Assembly: GCA_964415195.1 (NCBI GenBank) | Contig: CAYPYD010000001.1 | Location: forward strand, 310,001 to 374,000 | DNA from: WTXA01 sp964415195 | Lineage (GTDB): Bacteria > Bacillota > TC1 | Direction: 5' to 3' | DNA length: 64,000 nucleotides | Part shown: positions 55,202 to 64,000 of the stretch, piece after piece | How the letters are laid out: the number at the start of each line of letters is the position of its first letter | Position numbering within the stretch: position 1 is the first letter of the stretch | Position numbers and translations under genes: made by a program | Notes under the pieces: generated by a model | Seen by the model: only the letters and a program-made list of their open reading frames with translations | The model's database searches: none | What the model was told of the DNA's origin: nothing

Positions 55202-56518
55202 TTACTTTTCTTCATCAAGTAAAGACTTTAAGATCCTCGCTCCGTAAGTTGCACCACGAGATCTGAGGACACTACTCCAATACTTTATGGCCTTTAGATC
55301 CAAATGATTAATAGCCTTATCTAAAGCAAGATTAATATTCTTATCATCAAGATTATTTGGATCAAGCACAACACCTAAGCCAAGATGCTCTGCATCATAG
55401 GCAATGTTAAACTGATCACTAGAAAAAGGTAGAATAACCATCGGTATACCGTAATAAAGACTCTCAGTAAAAGTATTACAACCACCATGATGAACTACTA
55501 AATTCATTTGATTAAGAATTGCCTTTTGGGGAACAAAATCACGAATAAGAACCTGATCATTCTTATATCCCGTTAATTCCAAACTATGACTACCAGCAGC
55601 AACAATAACTAATGCATCAGAATCAAAAGAAATTACTCCATCAACAATCTGCTTTATAACATCAATTCGCTCAGATAAAAATGTTCCAAAACTAATTAAA
55701 ACTTTCCTTCTATCATTGTTAAGAATTTTAATCCATTCCTTGTCAGGTATTTCTTCTTTAAAACAACTTCCCAAATATATCCTTCTTGGATTTCCTGCTA
55801 AATCTTCCATTCCCTCAAAATCAGGATATAGATACATAACAGCCCTGTCAGAGACTAAGCTAAAAGCATCCTCAACTAAAGGTGCCTGAGAATCAACCTT
55901 TTTAATAAAGTTATTGAACGCTGATGTGAAGGTTTCTCTAGTTATATTAGAAACTGCTTTTAAGGTTTCTAATTGGTCTAGTTCTGGTTCTAGTCCTGAT
56001 GGCCAGTGTAGGGGAATATTATATGGCAATCCTTTTGTCGGGATACTAGCTGGATGTGGAGGGCAAAAGGTAATGTAGGGAAGACCCAAACAATGCATGC
56101 TTAAAGTAGCACCATATGATAAAAGATCCACAATCCAATAATCTGGCTTAAGTAACTCATTGGTCATCCGAATAGATTCAAGAAGTTCTTCCGGATCTGC
56201 AAAAGTATCTTCTCTACGATGATTTAACTGGGTAATTAAAGTAGCAACCGGCCCTCTTCTTGTAGCACTGAAAAACTCTTTGAGACGTATTGTTTCAGAG
56301 GATTCCTGAGAGGTCGCTTCAGCTATACCAGTATTTCGATTTCTACTGATATTAAGTTCAATAAACAGTAGACCTTTTTCTTCTATGTTGGACCTAAACT
56401 CCTGACTACAAGCTATAGTAACCTTTAGACCTTGGTCTTTTAATCCAACAGCTAATTCTAAAAGAGGCATAAAATGAGAATAGAAAGGAGGGCTTAGAAT
56501 AATGATGTGTTTTATCAT
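55202..56518 (-). CDS. UGT/MGT-type glycosyltransferase (family 1)
   Basis: A 438-residue GT-B enzyme. The N-terminal half (LSPPFYSHFMPLLELAVGLKDQG) is the acceptor domain. The C-terminal half shows ISFGTFLSERI, VRDFVPQ-like IRDFVPQKAIL and the donor signature HHGGCNTFTESLYYGIPMVILPFSSDQFNIAYDAEHLG, as in MGT/UGT macrolide and sterol glycosyltransferases. It should move a sugar from a UDP-sugar to a small or lipid acceptor. Its start overlaps the stop of the GT4 gene by 4 bp (ATGA), so the two glycosyltransferases are coupled and probably build one glycolipid or modified natural product. Confidence 0.85.
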   Translation of the reverse strand: MIKHIIILSPPFYSHFMPLLELAVGLKDQGLKVTIACSQEFRSNIEEKGLLFIELNISRNRNTGIAEATSQESSETIRLKEFFSATRRGPVATLITQLNHRREDTFADPEELLESIRMTNELLKPDYWIVDLLSYGATLSMHCLGLPYITFCPPHPASIPTKGLPYNIPLHWPSGLEPELDQLETLKAVSNITRETFTSAFNNFIKKVDSQAPLVEDAFSLVSDRAVMYLYPDFEGMEDLAGNPRRIYLGSCFKEEIPDKEWIKILNNDRRKVLISFGTFLSERIDVIKQIVDGVISFDSDALVIVAAGSHSLELTGYKNDQVLIRDFVPQKAILNQMNLVVHHGGCNTFTESLYYGIPMVILPFSSDQFNIAYDAEHLGLGVVLDPNNLDDKNINLALDKAINHLDLKAIKYWSSVLRSRGATYGARILKSLLDEEK

Positions 56519-58569
56519 AGTGTCTTTGTCTCCTTTACTTTTTTGTAGAAAGCAAGAATGCTTAAGGCTATTTTTTCGATAGAATAGCGATTTACTACGG
56601 TAGCATGTCCTTTTTTACAGATTTTAGCATAATCATCCATATCTAGTTCGGTATCGTATATAATCTTTTCAATATCTTGAATCATTGTTTTGGCACTTAT
56701 GGTATTTATGAAAAATCCATTAATACCTTGTTTTAAATATGTTCTGACTCCACCTTTGATTGGGGCGAAAACTAGCCAACCTTCATATAAAGCTTCTAAG
56801 ATTGAAAGACCGAATTCTTCTTTTTTACTTGATGAAACATAAATATTTGGTACATCCCCTTTTTTTTCTAGGAGTGCTTTTTCAAGACAGCGGATTTTTT
56901 CGTTGCTTTGGGCATCCAAGCGTACAAAACTTCCCTCTAAACTGGGGTGTTCTTCCATAAAGGTATCGAAGAAATCTAACATTTCCTGTTCTTCCTTCGT
57001 AGGTTTTTTACTATCACCACCAATTAGTACTAAGTTGTAATTTTGGTTTAGTCTAGAATTCCCCCAGGCTATGAGTAGTTGGTCCTGGCCTTTAAGTTGG
57101 CTGAGCCTACCTACATTTAAAATGGTAGGTCTTTGTAAGTTCTCTTCTGTAATATAATGACGAAGGTTTGGATTACAAAGAATTTCTTTTATTTCAACTT
57201 TATTATATGGTGGTTCAGTATCGATGCCTTCTCCGATCATCCGAAAGAGGAAGTGCTCATGACCGTACCTCAGTTGTGGGAAATATTGCATTAACTCATT
57301 ACGAATTTTTGAACCTCCAATACCTAGAATTCCTTGTGCTAGGCAAAGGAGTTTGTCTCCAACATAGATTTTGTTTGATAGAGTCAAAGCTTCGGTGGTC
57401 GTGAATGATTTTAGTGTTCCGGTTTTTTCGACTAGATTACGGTGAGGATCCGGGGTGATGGTAAATATCAATGTGGATTTTAGTTCATTGGCTGCTTCAG
57501 CAACTGCAAGTGATGCATTGTCTAGATAACGTATATGAAATATATCCGGACGGATTCCTAGGAAGCTCATTGATTTTAGGATTGTCCGTTTTATTACTAA
57601 TTGTTTGGTGGCAAAATCAGCTGGATTGTTTGGGTCGAGATTTAAGGGCATTCTGTAAACATAGTGATTGGGAGCTGCTTCTTCTAGTAGTTTCCAACCA
57701 AATTCCCATTTTTTACTGACAGTTAGGGTGATTATTTTGTCTACTTCTTTGTTCTTTGCCAAGTGGTTTCCTATGCTTTTTAAAAGTATTCCAAGACCAC
57801 CACTGTTTCCTAGACCAGTGGTATAGGGGTCGCCATAAAACATAGTTTGAACTATTGTTAGGGTATCTGCTTTTTTTGGCAATATTGTGTTTAATAGTCT
57901 GTAGTCAAGATAGTCATTAAAGACTTGGGGGTTATGTTCGTTAGCGATGATGGTTTTCAAACTCCTTATAAAGGGGGCATATTTAGCCCTTGGTCCTTTT
58001 AAGTTTATTAGGGTATCTATTATAAGGAGCTTCAAGTTCTCATAGTAGGGCTCTTTTAGAAGGCCTTCTAGGTGCTTTTCTAGCTGTTTAACCTTGAAGC
58101 AGTTAATATACTCTACTAGTTGTTTCAATGTATTGTAATTGTAGCGATGTATTTGTATTAGTGTTTGTAATTGATGGAGATTTAGGAGTTTGGTTTTGGT
58201 TTCAATTAGATAGTCCAAAAGGTGAAAAAGGATAATGTGTTCCTGATCCTTTTGGAGTAGTTTTTCTAATATTTTGTTATCCAAGGATTCCAATCGGTGG
58301 TTTTTTTTGTTTTTGATGAGTAAATCTATGATTGCTCGGTTCAAATAGGGATTTGGGCCTAGTTGTTCAAGCCAGGTGTGTAGTTCTTCTTGTGTTGTGG
58401 ATGGGTTTTGTAGTTGTTTTCTGATTTTGTTTAGTTGTTGTATTTGGTCATTTTGGCCATAGATGTCCATATTATCATAATGGAGCAGGTAGTATTCATT
58501 GAATGTTTGTTCTTCTTCTGGAATATATTCTTTTATGCATTTTTTTCTTGCCTTTATGAATCGGTTCAT
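56515..58569 (-). CDS. Large family 4 glycosyltransferase with helical N-terminal domain
   Basis: A 684-residue protein. Residues 1-225 are a helical, leucine-rich region of repeat type (probably scaffold). From about 235 a GT-B fold begins (VQTMFYGDPYTTGLGNSGGLGILLKS), with NVGRLSQLKGQDQLLIAW and VSSSKKEEFGLSILEALYEG (the E-x7-E motif) in the second half, typical of GT4 retaining transferases. Its coding strand is extremely A/C-rich near the start (8 of 60 bases are G or T at 58381-58440). It overlaps the family 1 transferase downstream. Confidence 0.8.
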   Translation of the reverse strand: MNRFIKARKKCIKEYIPEEEQTFNEYYLLHYDNMDIYGQNDQIQQLNKIRKQLQNPSTTQEELHTWLEQLGPNPYLNRAIIDLLIKNKKNHRLESLDNKILEKLLQKDQEHIILFHLLDYLIETKTKLLNLHQLQTLIQIHRYNYNTLKQLVEYINCFKVKQLEKHLEGLLKEPYYENLKLLIIDTLINLKGPRAKYAPFIRSLKTIIANEHNPQVFNDYLDYRLLNTILPKKADTLTIVQTMFYGDPYTTGLGNSGGLGILLKSIGNHLAKNKEVDKIITLTVSKKWEFGWKLLEEAAPNHYVYRMPLNLDPNNPADFATKQLVIKRTILKSMSFLGIRPDIFHIRYLDNASLAVAEAANELKSTLIFTITPDPHRNLVEKTGTLKSFTTTEALTLSNKIYVGDKLLCLAQGILGIGGSKIRNELMQYFPQLRYGHEHFLFRMIGEGIDTEPPYNKVEIKEILCNPNLRHYITEENLQRPTILNVGRLSQLKGQDQLLIAWGNSRLNQNYNLVLIGGDSKKPTKEEQEMLDFFDTFMEEHPSLEGSFVRLDAQSNEKIRCLEKALLEKKGDVPNIYVSSSKKEEFGLSILEALYEGWLVFAPIKGGVRTYLKQGINGFFINTISAKTMIQDIEKIIYDTELDMDDYAKICKKGHATVVNRYSIEKIALSILAFYKKVKETKTL

Positions 58570-58738
58570 GATTGTTCCTTTCCTTAGGGCCCATTGTAGT
58601 GAAATACTGTCTTTGTTTTATTGAATTATATCATGGTGTAGGTTAGAAAACATCCTTTCATAAGCACTAAATAACTATTAAATATGTCATCATGGAGGCA
58701 TGAATGAGTCAATAATTATTTATTTAAACATATTATTA

Positions 58739-58768
58739 TTGTAAAGTATGAATGATGACTGATATAAT
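58739..58768 (+). promoter_or_regulatory. Promoter of NHL-RICIN gene (shared motif)
   Basis: -35 TTGTAA (58739-58744), 18-base spacer, -10 TATAAT (58763-58768). The 19-base string GATGACTGATATAATAATA (58754-58772) recurs exactly at 62467-62485 before another gene of the same family. Confidence 0.65.
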
Positions 58769-58818
58769 AATATTTAATAATTAATTTGAATAGTATTTGT
58801 CTTGAAGGGAGCCAGATG

Positions 58819-60786
58819 ATGAAAAGAAGGAGCAATTGGACTGTTAAGGTTTTATCGTTAATGATGTCATTGTTTATGATGTTAGGTATAGTGTTGTATC
58901 TGGGTGGGGGGAAAGTAGAGGCGGCAAATTATCAGCATGATGGAAAATTCGGAAGACTGATTGGGCCAAGTGATATTGAATTTGATGTTTCAGGTAATAT
59001 GTATGTAGCTAATTTTAATACTATAAATAAAATTGCACCAGATGGTGAAATAACTATAATTCCAAGTGGTGGGATTTATGGTGTTCTAGATAAAGTTTCT
59101 GATATAGAATTTGATAGTTATGGAAATATGTATGTTTCCAATTACAACGGAAGAAGCATAAATAAAATTACACCAGAAGGAGTAATCACAACTGTTAGAA
59201 GTGATGGAATATACGGAAGATTTTACTGGATTAATGACATAGCATTCGACAGTGAAGGGAATTTTTATATTGCTGATGATAATTTTTATACGGTTAACAA
59301 AATAGCTCCTGATGGAACAATAACAGTGATAAAAGGTGGCGCTGAATATGGAGATTTCCATAGAGTTTTTGACATTAAGTTTGATAATGAAGGAAATATG
59401 TGGCTTTCTCACGAAGAGGGTTTCAATATTGTTGAACCAAATGGTAATGTGTATGAATTTGACTATGGTCATTGGATAAATGACTTAGAATTTGATAGTA
59501 AAGGTAATATAATTTTTGTATCAACAAGCACTGATCAAATAACCAAAATAACGGATGATGAAATAATTACTATTCGAAATCATGGAGTTTATGGAGAACT
59601 TTTCAATCCTTATATGCTAGAATTTGACAGTCAGAATAATATGTATCTTATACCTGGAGATAATTCGATTACGGAAATAATTGATTACAGCGGTACATAT
59701 AACATTGTCTCAAAGAAAAGCAATCTAGTGATGGATGTCTACAATGGGGGTAAAGAGCAAGGTGTCAATGTCATACAATGGCCAGAAACTGGTGGATTAA
59801 ACCAACAATGGAACTTTGAATTATTAGATAATGGTTTCTATAAAATTACTTCGGTTCTATCAGGCATGTCACTAGATGTATATAATGCAGGTCTTAATGA
59901 AGGAAATCGCGTAATTCAATGGCCATATCATGGGGGCGCAAATCAACAATGGCAATTAATTGAAAATATTGACGGAACATTTGGGTTTAAATCTAGATCG
60001 TGCTTTGAAAGTTATAATAATTATGTATTAGATGTCTATAATGGAGGAATTACACCTGGAGTCAATGTGATACAATGGACTGGTCATGATAGTGATAACC
60101 AAAAATGGTACCTACAACCAGTAGAAGAACACACCTTGAACTATGAGACTAATGGTGGAAGTACAATTGAAGATAGTAACCATCTACCAGGAGTAATAAT
60201 CACAGAACCAACAACCCCAACCAAAGAAAACTCAGTATTCGGAGGCTGGTATAAGGATGCAGAACTAACACAAAAATGGTACTTCACCAAAAACAGGATG
60301 CCAGCAACAAATCTAACACTATATGCCAAATGGGAAGAAGATATTAGTGGAGTCTACAATATAAGATCCAAGAACAGCAATCTTGTAATGGATGTATACA
60401 ATGGAGGCACTGACCAAGGAGTAAACGTAATCCAATGGCCACTCCATGGTAGAAGCAACCAACAATGGAAATTTGAAACCCTAAATAATGGCTACTATAA
60501 GATAACATCAATGCTTTCTGGAATGTCAATTGATGTCTACAATGGTGGAACTAACCTAGGCAATAGAGTAATTCAATGGCCATACCATGGTGGAATCAAC
60601 CAACAATGGAAAATAATTAAAAATAGTGACGATACCTACTCACTGATGTCAAGACTAGCAGAAGAAAGTGGGACAGGATACATTTTAGATGTTTTCGGTG
60701 GTGGAATGGACCAAGGGGTTAACGTAATCCAATGGACAGCACACTATGGTAACAATCAAAAATGGATACTAGAATCAGTTAAATAG
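58819..60786 (+). CDS. Secreted NHL-like propeller protein with RICIN / InlB-type repeat / RICIN tail
   Basis: A 655-residue exported protein. ATG at 58819 is chosen because AAGGGAG ends seven bases earlier (58816 is possible). After a signal segment ending near VEA-ANY (about residue 36), residues 40-285 hold six NHL-type repeats of the form IxFDSxGNMYVxxxxxxxINKIxPDG, one per blade of a beta-propeller. Then follow a RICIN trefoil (about 291-435), an InlB-type repeat (436-505) and a second RICIN (507-655). The tail is diverged from those at 16-23 kb but has the same order. It probably binds surface or matrix polysaccharide, with the propeller as the interaction module. Confidence 0.8.
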   Translation: MKRRSNWTVKVLSLMMSLFMMLGIVLYLGGGKVEAANYQHDGKFGRLIGPSDIEFDVSGNMYVANFNTINKIAPDGEITIIPSGGIYGVLDKVSDIEFDSYGNMYVSNYNGRSINKITPEGVITTVRSDGIYGRFYWINDIAFDSEGNFYIADDNFYTVNKIAPDGTITVIKGGAEYGDFHRVFDIKFDNEGNMWLSHEEGFNIVEPNGNVYEFDYGHWINDLEFDSKGNIIFVSTSTDQITKITDDEIITIRNHGVYGELFNPYMLEFDSQNNMYLIPGDNSITEIIDYSGTYNIVSKKSNLVMDVYNGGKEQGVNVIQWPETGGLNQQWNFELLDNGFYKITSVLSGMSLDVYNAGLNEGNRVIQWPYHGGANQQWQLIENIDGTFGFKSRSCFESYNNYVLDVYNGGITPGVNVIQWTGHDSDNQKWYLQPVEEHTLNYETNGGSTIEDSNHLPGVIITEPTTPTKENSVFGGWYKDAELTQKWYFTKNRMPATNLTLYAKWEEDISGVYNIRSKNSNLVMDVYNGGTDQGVNVIQWPLHGRSNQQWKFETLNNGYYKITSMLSGMSIDVYNGGTNLGNRVIQWPYHGGINQQWKIIKNSDDTYSLMSRLAEESGTGYILDVFGGGMDQGVNVIQWTAHYGNNQKWILESVK

Positions 60787-60800
60787 TTGATAAAAAACCA

Positions 60801-60831
60801 AAAAACACCCTCAATAACGAGGGTGTTTTTC
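60801..60831 (+). terminator. Intrinsic terminator after NHL-RICIN gene
   Basis: Inverted repeat AAACACCCTC / GAGGGTGTTT, six-base loop and a run of T. Confidence 0.9.
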
Positions 60832-60849
60832 TTACACTTTTTGGCAAAG

Positions 60850-60878
60850 TTGTTATTTCCCAGGATAAGGCGTATACT
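60850..60878 (+). promoter_or_regulatory. Promoter of L25 gene
   Basis: -35 TTGTTA (60850-60855), 17-base spacer, -10 TATACT (60873-60878), about 50 bp before the ATG. Confidence 0.65.
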
Positions 60879-60928
60879 TGTTGTATGAGAAGCAACGGGA
60901 CAGAGGCTATAAGCCAGAGGAGATAAAC

Positions 60929-61534
60929 ATGGATAAAATTATAATAAAAGCGCTTGAACGACCTAAGAAAACAGGAAAATTTAGAGAACAAGGATTCGTA
61001 GCAGGTGTACTATACGGAGAAGGCATGGACGCATCAGCATCAGTTAAGTTTGATGCAGCAGTCATAAGAAACCTACTCTCCCAACACGGTTCTAATGCAA
61101 AAATTTGGGTAGACTACAATGGAACAGAAAAATTTGGCTTTATAAAAGCAACACAAAGTGATGCACTATCAAATAAACTAATGCACGTTGATATACAAAT
61201 AATAGCCAAAGACCAAAAAATGAAAATCCAAATTCCAATAAGATTTATTGGCGAAGAAGCATTAAAAGAAAAAGATTTAGAACTACATATTTCCAAACAT
61301 GAAGTAACAGTAACGGGAGATATGAATAAAATGCCTGAATCAATAGAAATTGATGTAAGTGCCTTAGAACTTGGTGGACAAGTAACTTATGAAGATTTCA
61401 AACTGGATGAAAGCCTTATAACCGATGAAAAAGAATTAGCTTATGCAGTAGTCAATCATCTTAAACTGATGAAAGTTGAAGAAACAGCAACTGAAACTGT
61501 AGCTGAAACCGCAGAAACTGCTAAACCAGAATAA
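60929..61534 (+). CDS. rplY: Ribosomal protein L25 (Ctc-type, long form)
   Basis: A 201-residue protein starting at 60929 (AGAGGAG in front); an upstream in-frame ATG at 60878 lacks a site and overlaps the promoter. The N-terminal domain (ALERPKKTGKFREQGFVAGVLYGEG, then FKATQSD-like FIKATQSDALSNKLMHVDIQII) binds 5S rRNA, and the second beta domain (IPIRFIGEEALKEKDLELH) and acidic alanine-rich tail are those of the Ctc/TL5 long form. In Bacillus the Ctc form belongs to the general stress response; here its own promoter looks sigma-A-like. Confidence 0.9.
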   Translation: MDKIIIKALERPKKTGKFREQGFVAGVLYGEGMDASASVKFDAAVIRNLLSQHGSNAKIWVDYNGTEKFGFIKATQSDALSNKLMHVDIQIIAKDQKMKIQIPIRFIGEEALKEKDLELHISKHEVTVTGDMNKMPESIEIDVSALELGGQVTYEDFKLDESLITDEKELAYAVVNHLKLMKVEETATETVAETAETAKPE

Positions 61535-61568
61535 ATTGACCTAAAAAAATATAGTAAGAATAAGTAAT

Positions 61569-61604
61569 AAAAAAGTAGAGATTCTTAGAATCTCTACTTT
61601 TTTT
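61569..61604. terminator. Bidirectional terminator between L25 and TPR genes
   Basis: Near-perfect inverted repeat AAAAAGTAGAGATTC / GAATCTCTACTTTTT with three-base loop. Confidence 0.9.
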
Positions 61605-61627
61605 ATCCTGAGTTGTAAGATTTTAAT

Positions 61628-62374
61628 TTATTTTAAGTTTATGGCCAAGGTTCTGTAATGATTGTCTTTAGGAGCTGTCTTAATAAGAAACTCAAAATCC
61701 TTTAATCCTAAATCATTTTTATTATTGGCAAGATACAAAGCCCCTCTAAAAAATAAAGCAGTAGCATCAGTAGGATTAATACCTAGTGCTAAAGTATAGT
61801 CAGCTATAGCCATGTCAGTATTACCTAAGGCTTCATATACTCTTCCACGATGAGTGAAAGAACAAGCAAAACCCTGACGTACTTTAATAGCCTCAGTAAA
61901 ATCTGCTATAGCAAGTTGATAATTCCCTAACTTATGATGTAGAAGCCCCCTGTTATTAAAAGCACTTCCATGATTAGGATCTAATTTAATAGCAGAAGAA
62001 AAATCTTTAAGAGCCTTATCATTCTGGTCAAGTTTAGCATATATCAAGCCTCTATTATAGTAGGAATTAACATCATTTTTATCAATTAAGATTGCTTTAG
62101 AAAAATCCTTAATCGCTTCATCATAACGTTCTAGAGTAGCAAGAACATCTCCTCTTGAACTAAATACTTCTGCATCTTGATCATCAAGTAGAATAGCACT
62201 ACTGTATGCTTCAAGTGCATTAATATAATCACCAACCTCTTCTAAAAGATTACCTTTTAAGATATATGGTTCCTTATTTTTCGGCGCTTCTAAAGCTGCC
62301 TTATCGTATTCGGCAATCGCTTCCTTGAAGAGACCTTCTTTTTCTAATCTTAAACCTATTTCTAGTCTTAACAT
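61628..62374 (-). CDS. TPR-repeat protein
   Basis: A 248-residue protein made of about seven consecutive 34-residue tetratricopeptide repeats, each with the W/Y-x2-G/A-L-Y-x3-Y-x3-A-x2-DY-x-A pattern (for example GDYINALEAYSSAILLDDQD, DQNDKALKDFSSAIKLDPNH). No signal peptide or membrane segment is visible. TPR arrays are scaffolds for protein-protein binding. Unlike most genes here, its 3' end is not G/T-rich. Partner unknown. Confidence 0.85.
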   Translation of the reverse strand: MLRLEIGLRLEKEGLFKEAIAEYDKAALEAPKNKEPYILKGNLLEEVGDYINALEAYSSAILLDDQDAEVFSSRGDVLATLERYDEAIKDFSKAILIDKNDVNSYYNRGLIYAKLDQNDKALKDFSSAIKLDPNHGSAFNNRGLLHHKLGNYQLAIADFTEAIKVRQGFACSFTHRGRVYEALGNTDMAIADYTLALGINPTDATALFFRGALYLANNKNDLGLKDFEFLIKTAPKDNHYRTLAINLK

Positions 62375-62451
62375 ATAATTCCCCGTCTTTCATTTTTTGA
62401 ATATAGTCTTATGATAGCATACTATATGAATAAACATAGATGAAAAATCAT

Positions 62452-62481
62452 TTGCACTATTTGTAGGATGACTGATATAAT
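62452..62481 (+). promoter_or_regulatory. Promoter of right-edge propeller-RICIN gene (shared motif)
   Basis: -35 TTGCAC (62452-62457), 18-base spacer, -10 TATAAT (62476-62481), inside the same 19-base string as the promoter at 58.7 kb. Confidence 0.65.
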
Positions 62482-62532
62482 AATAAAAAACCATTTGCAA
62501 TAGATAGTTTTAATAAACATAATGAGGTAAAT

Positions 62533-64000
62533 ATGAAACAAAAAAATAAAATATATTTAATAATTACAACTTTGCTAATGTTAGGAATACTTTTTTTCAC
62601 AAAGAGTAATCTTCAAGCAAAAATACTACCCCAGCCCCTACCTGTTTGGAGTCAAGAAATAGGTGGAGAAATACCAAACTATTTTAATGATATCCAACAA
62701 ACAAAAGATGGCGGATATATTGTCGCAGGTAGTCAAGTTGAACTAGGTACTACACAAACTGATGCTTTAATAATGAAGATTGATGCTTCAGGTAACAAAT
62801 TATGGAACCAGATATTTAGTGGCGAGGGTAACGATTTATTCAATTCAGTATGGCCAACAGAAGATGGTGGATATATTGCAGTAGGTGGCGGTACTGCTGG
62901 AATTATTGTGAAATTTGATGCTAACGGGGCTAAAGTCTGGGATCAAGTATATGCGAGAGAAAAAGATGATATTTTTAAATCAGTCCAACAAACATCTGAT
63001 GGTGGCTTTATTGTTGCAGGTGGTGGCACTGATGGGCTTTTAGTTAAATTTGACTTTAATGGAAATAAAATCTGGGATCAAGTTTATGAAAACAAAACCA
63101 ATGATCATTTCAATTCTGTTATTCAAACAGTTGATGGAGGATACATAGCAGTAGGTGGAAGTACAGAAGGCATTCTTGTTAAATTTGATTTAAATGGAAA
63201 TAGAGAGTGGAACAAAGAATTTACTAGTGAAAAATCAGGCTATAAAGATATCAAACAAACACAAGATGGAGGATTTATAGTAGTAGGTGATAGTCATCTT
63301 GTTAAACTTACTAACGAAGGAACTATAGAATGGGACAAAAAAGCAGATATTTCAAAACTAGAGAATTTTGAGACTGTATCTTTAACTAGTGATGATGGCT
63401 TTGTATTTGTTGGTAGTAAAGAATCAGAAGTTAGTGGTATTAAAGATGGTCTGTTGGTTAAGTACGATATTGAAGGTAATAAACAGTGGGAACAAACTTA
63501 CGGTGGAAAATTAAAGAATGAATTGATGTCAGTGATCCAATCTAGTGATGATGGTTATGTGGCAGTTGGTAATATTGAGGACTCAAATATTGATGGCAAC
63601 ACTAATGGGCTTATAGTTAAGTTTCAACAAAGTGACTTATTAGAAACAGAGGCAGTTGTTAGTGATTTATCTGGTATATTTACAATCCGTAATAAAAATA
63701 GTGGATTGTTAATGGATGTCTATAATAGAGGGATAGAAAAGGGTAATAATATTATTCAATGGTCCGGGACTGAAAGTATGAATCAAAAATGGAAGTTCGA
63801 GAAGCTGGAAAATGGATTTTATAGGATTACTTCTTTGTTTTCTGGTTTATCTTTGGATTTATATAATGCTGGAGAAAACCAAGGTAATCATTTGATTCAA
63901 TGGCCATATCATGGTGGCATAAACCAACAGTGGCAAATAATTGAAAATTCTGATGGAACAATTACTTTTAAATCTAGATTGAATTTAGAAAATGGAGGCA
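62533..64000 (+). CDS. Secreted propeller protein with RICIN domain (3' truncated by window edge)
   Basis: The frame opens at 62533 (ATGAAACAAAAAAATAAAA, with GAGGTAA in front) and stays open to the last base, giving at least 489 residues. A signal segment (about 1-30, ending LQAKIL) is followed by about seven repeats of the form DGGYIVVGxx(D/G)GLLVKFDxNGNKxW (about 38-370), a delta-60-type or SBBP-like propeller. A RICIN trefoil starts near residue 379 (SGIFTIRNKNSGLLMDVYN, NQKWKFEKL, QWPYHGGINQQWQ), as in the other three family members. The InlB-type repeat and second RICIN presumably lie beyond the edge. Confidence 0.8.
   Translation, partial: MKQKNKIYLIITTLLMLGILFFTKSNLQAKILPQPLPVWSQEIGGEIPNYFNDIQQTKDGGYIVAGSQVELGTTQTDALIMKIDASGNKLWNQIFSGEGNDLFNSVWPTEDGGYIAVGGGTAGIIVKFDANGAKVWDQVYAREKDDIFKSVQQTSDGGFIVAGGGTDGLLVKFDFNGNKIWDQVYENKTNDHFNSVIQTVDGGYIAVGGSTEGILVKFDLNGNREWNKEFTSEKSGYKDIKQTQDGGFIVVGDSHLVKLTNEGTIEWDKKADISKLENFETVSLTSDDGFVFVGSKESEVSGIKDGLLVKYDIEGNKQWEQTYGGKLKNELMSVIQSSDDGYVAVGNIEDSNIDGNTNGLIVKFQQSDLLETEAVVSDLSGIFTIRNKNSGLLMDVYNRGIEKGNNIIQWSGTESMNQKWKFEKLENGFYRITSLFSGLSLDLYNAGENQGNHLIQWPYHGGINQQWQIIENSDGTITFKSRLNLENGG

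Overview
The window looks like chromosomal DNA of a low-GC, Gram-positive anaerobe of the Clostridia type. The evidence is high A+T content, strong AGGAGG-type ribosome binding sites with occasional GTG/TTG starts, an AddAB-type helicase-nuclease rather than RecBCD, exported proteins with signal peptides but no outer-membrane proteins, several c-di-GMP enzymes, a type IV prepilin, a hemerythrin-like protein and Fe-type alcohol metabolism. I see no rRNA, tRNA, CRISPR array, intact insertion sequence or prophage.

Layout. Positions 1-9 kb hold the end of a DUF697 GTPase-type gene, a PD-(D/E)XK nuclease-like gene, an addB-addA pair and a uracil-DNA-glycosylase-like gene. 9-14 kb, mostly minus strand, holds a lipoprotein, a WYL regulator, a nuclease-like gene, an HD phosphohydrolase and a CbbX/SpoVK-type AAA ATPase; 1-14 kb together has the flavour of a DNA-repair or defence neighbourhood. 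15-23 kb has a membrane-anchored protein and two very large secreted proteins that share a RICIN / InlB-type repeat / RICIN tail. Two relatives lie at 58.8-60.8 kb and from 62.5 kb to the right edge. 23-30 kb carries an N-formylglutamate amidohydrolase-like gene behind a structured leader with a terminator, a MarR-MFS-flavin reductase-flavodoxin operon and a PAP2 phosphatase. 30-34 kb has two XRE regulators linked to membrane proteins and a membrane diguanylate cyclase. 34.5-38.4 kb is an aldehyde dehydrogenase / LacI / Fe-alcohol dehydrogenase operon with a clear promoter and palindromic operator. 38.6-45 kb holds a PAS-GGDEF-HD-GYP protein, a VOC protein and a two-gene unit of an NfrB-like glycosyltransferase (GT2 fused to a C-terminal MshEN-like domain) plus UDP-GlcNAc 2-epimerase. 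45-50 kb has envelope and stress genes (BrkB/YihY, DUF948-like, YtxH-like, hemerythrin), an AAA ATPase and a prepilin. 50.4-55.1 kb is an operon of an isoprenylcysteine-methyltransferase-like membrane protein, a bacterial GH3 protein and a GAF-GGDEF-HD-GYP protein. Two glycosyltransferases, ribosomal protein L25 and a TPR protein complete the window.

How it fits together. A recurring theme is the cell surface under c-di-GMP control: three c-di-GMP turnover proteins, a glycosyltransferase with a candidate c-di-GMP receptor domain co-transcribed with the enzyme that makes UDP-ManNAc, a prepilin, two further glycosyltransferases and a family of secreted lectin-like mosaic proteins. The most interesting points are the NfrB-WecB unit in a monoderm-type genome, the GH3/c-di-GMP operon, the mosaic RICIN family with a 371-bp exact repeat, the possible pseudoknotted attenuator near 23.3 kb, and a polar drift of base composition (A+C-rich to G+T-rich) along several transcription units. 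All function calls come from reading motifs by eye; no database search was run.
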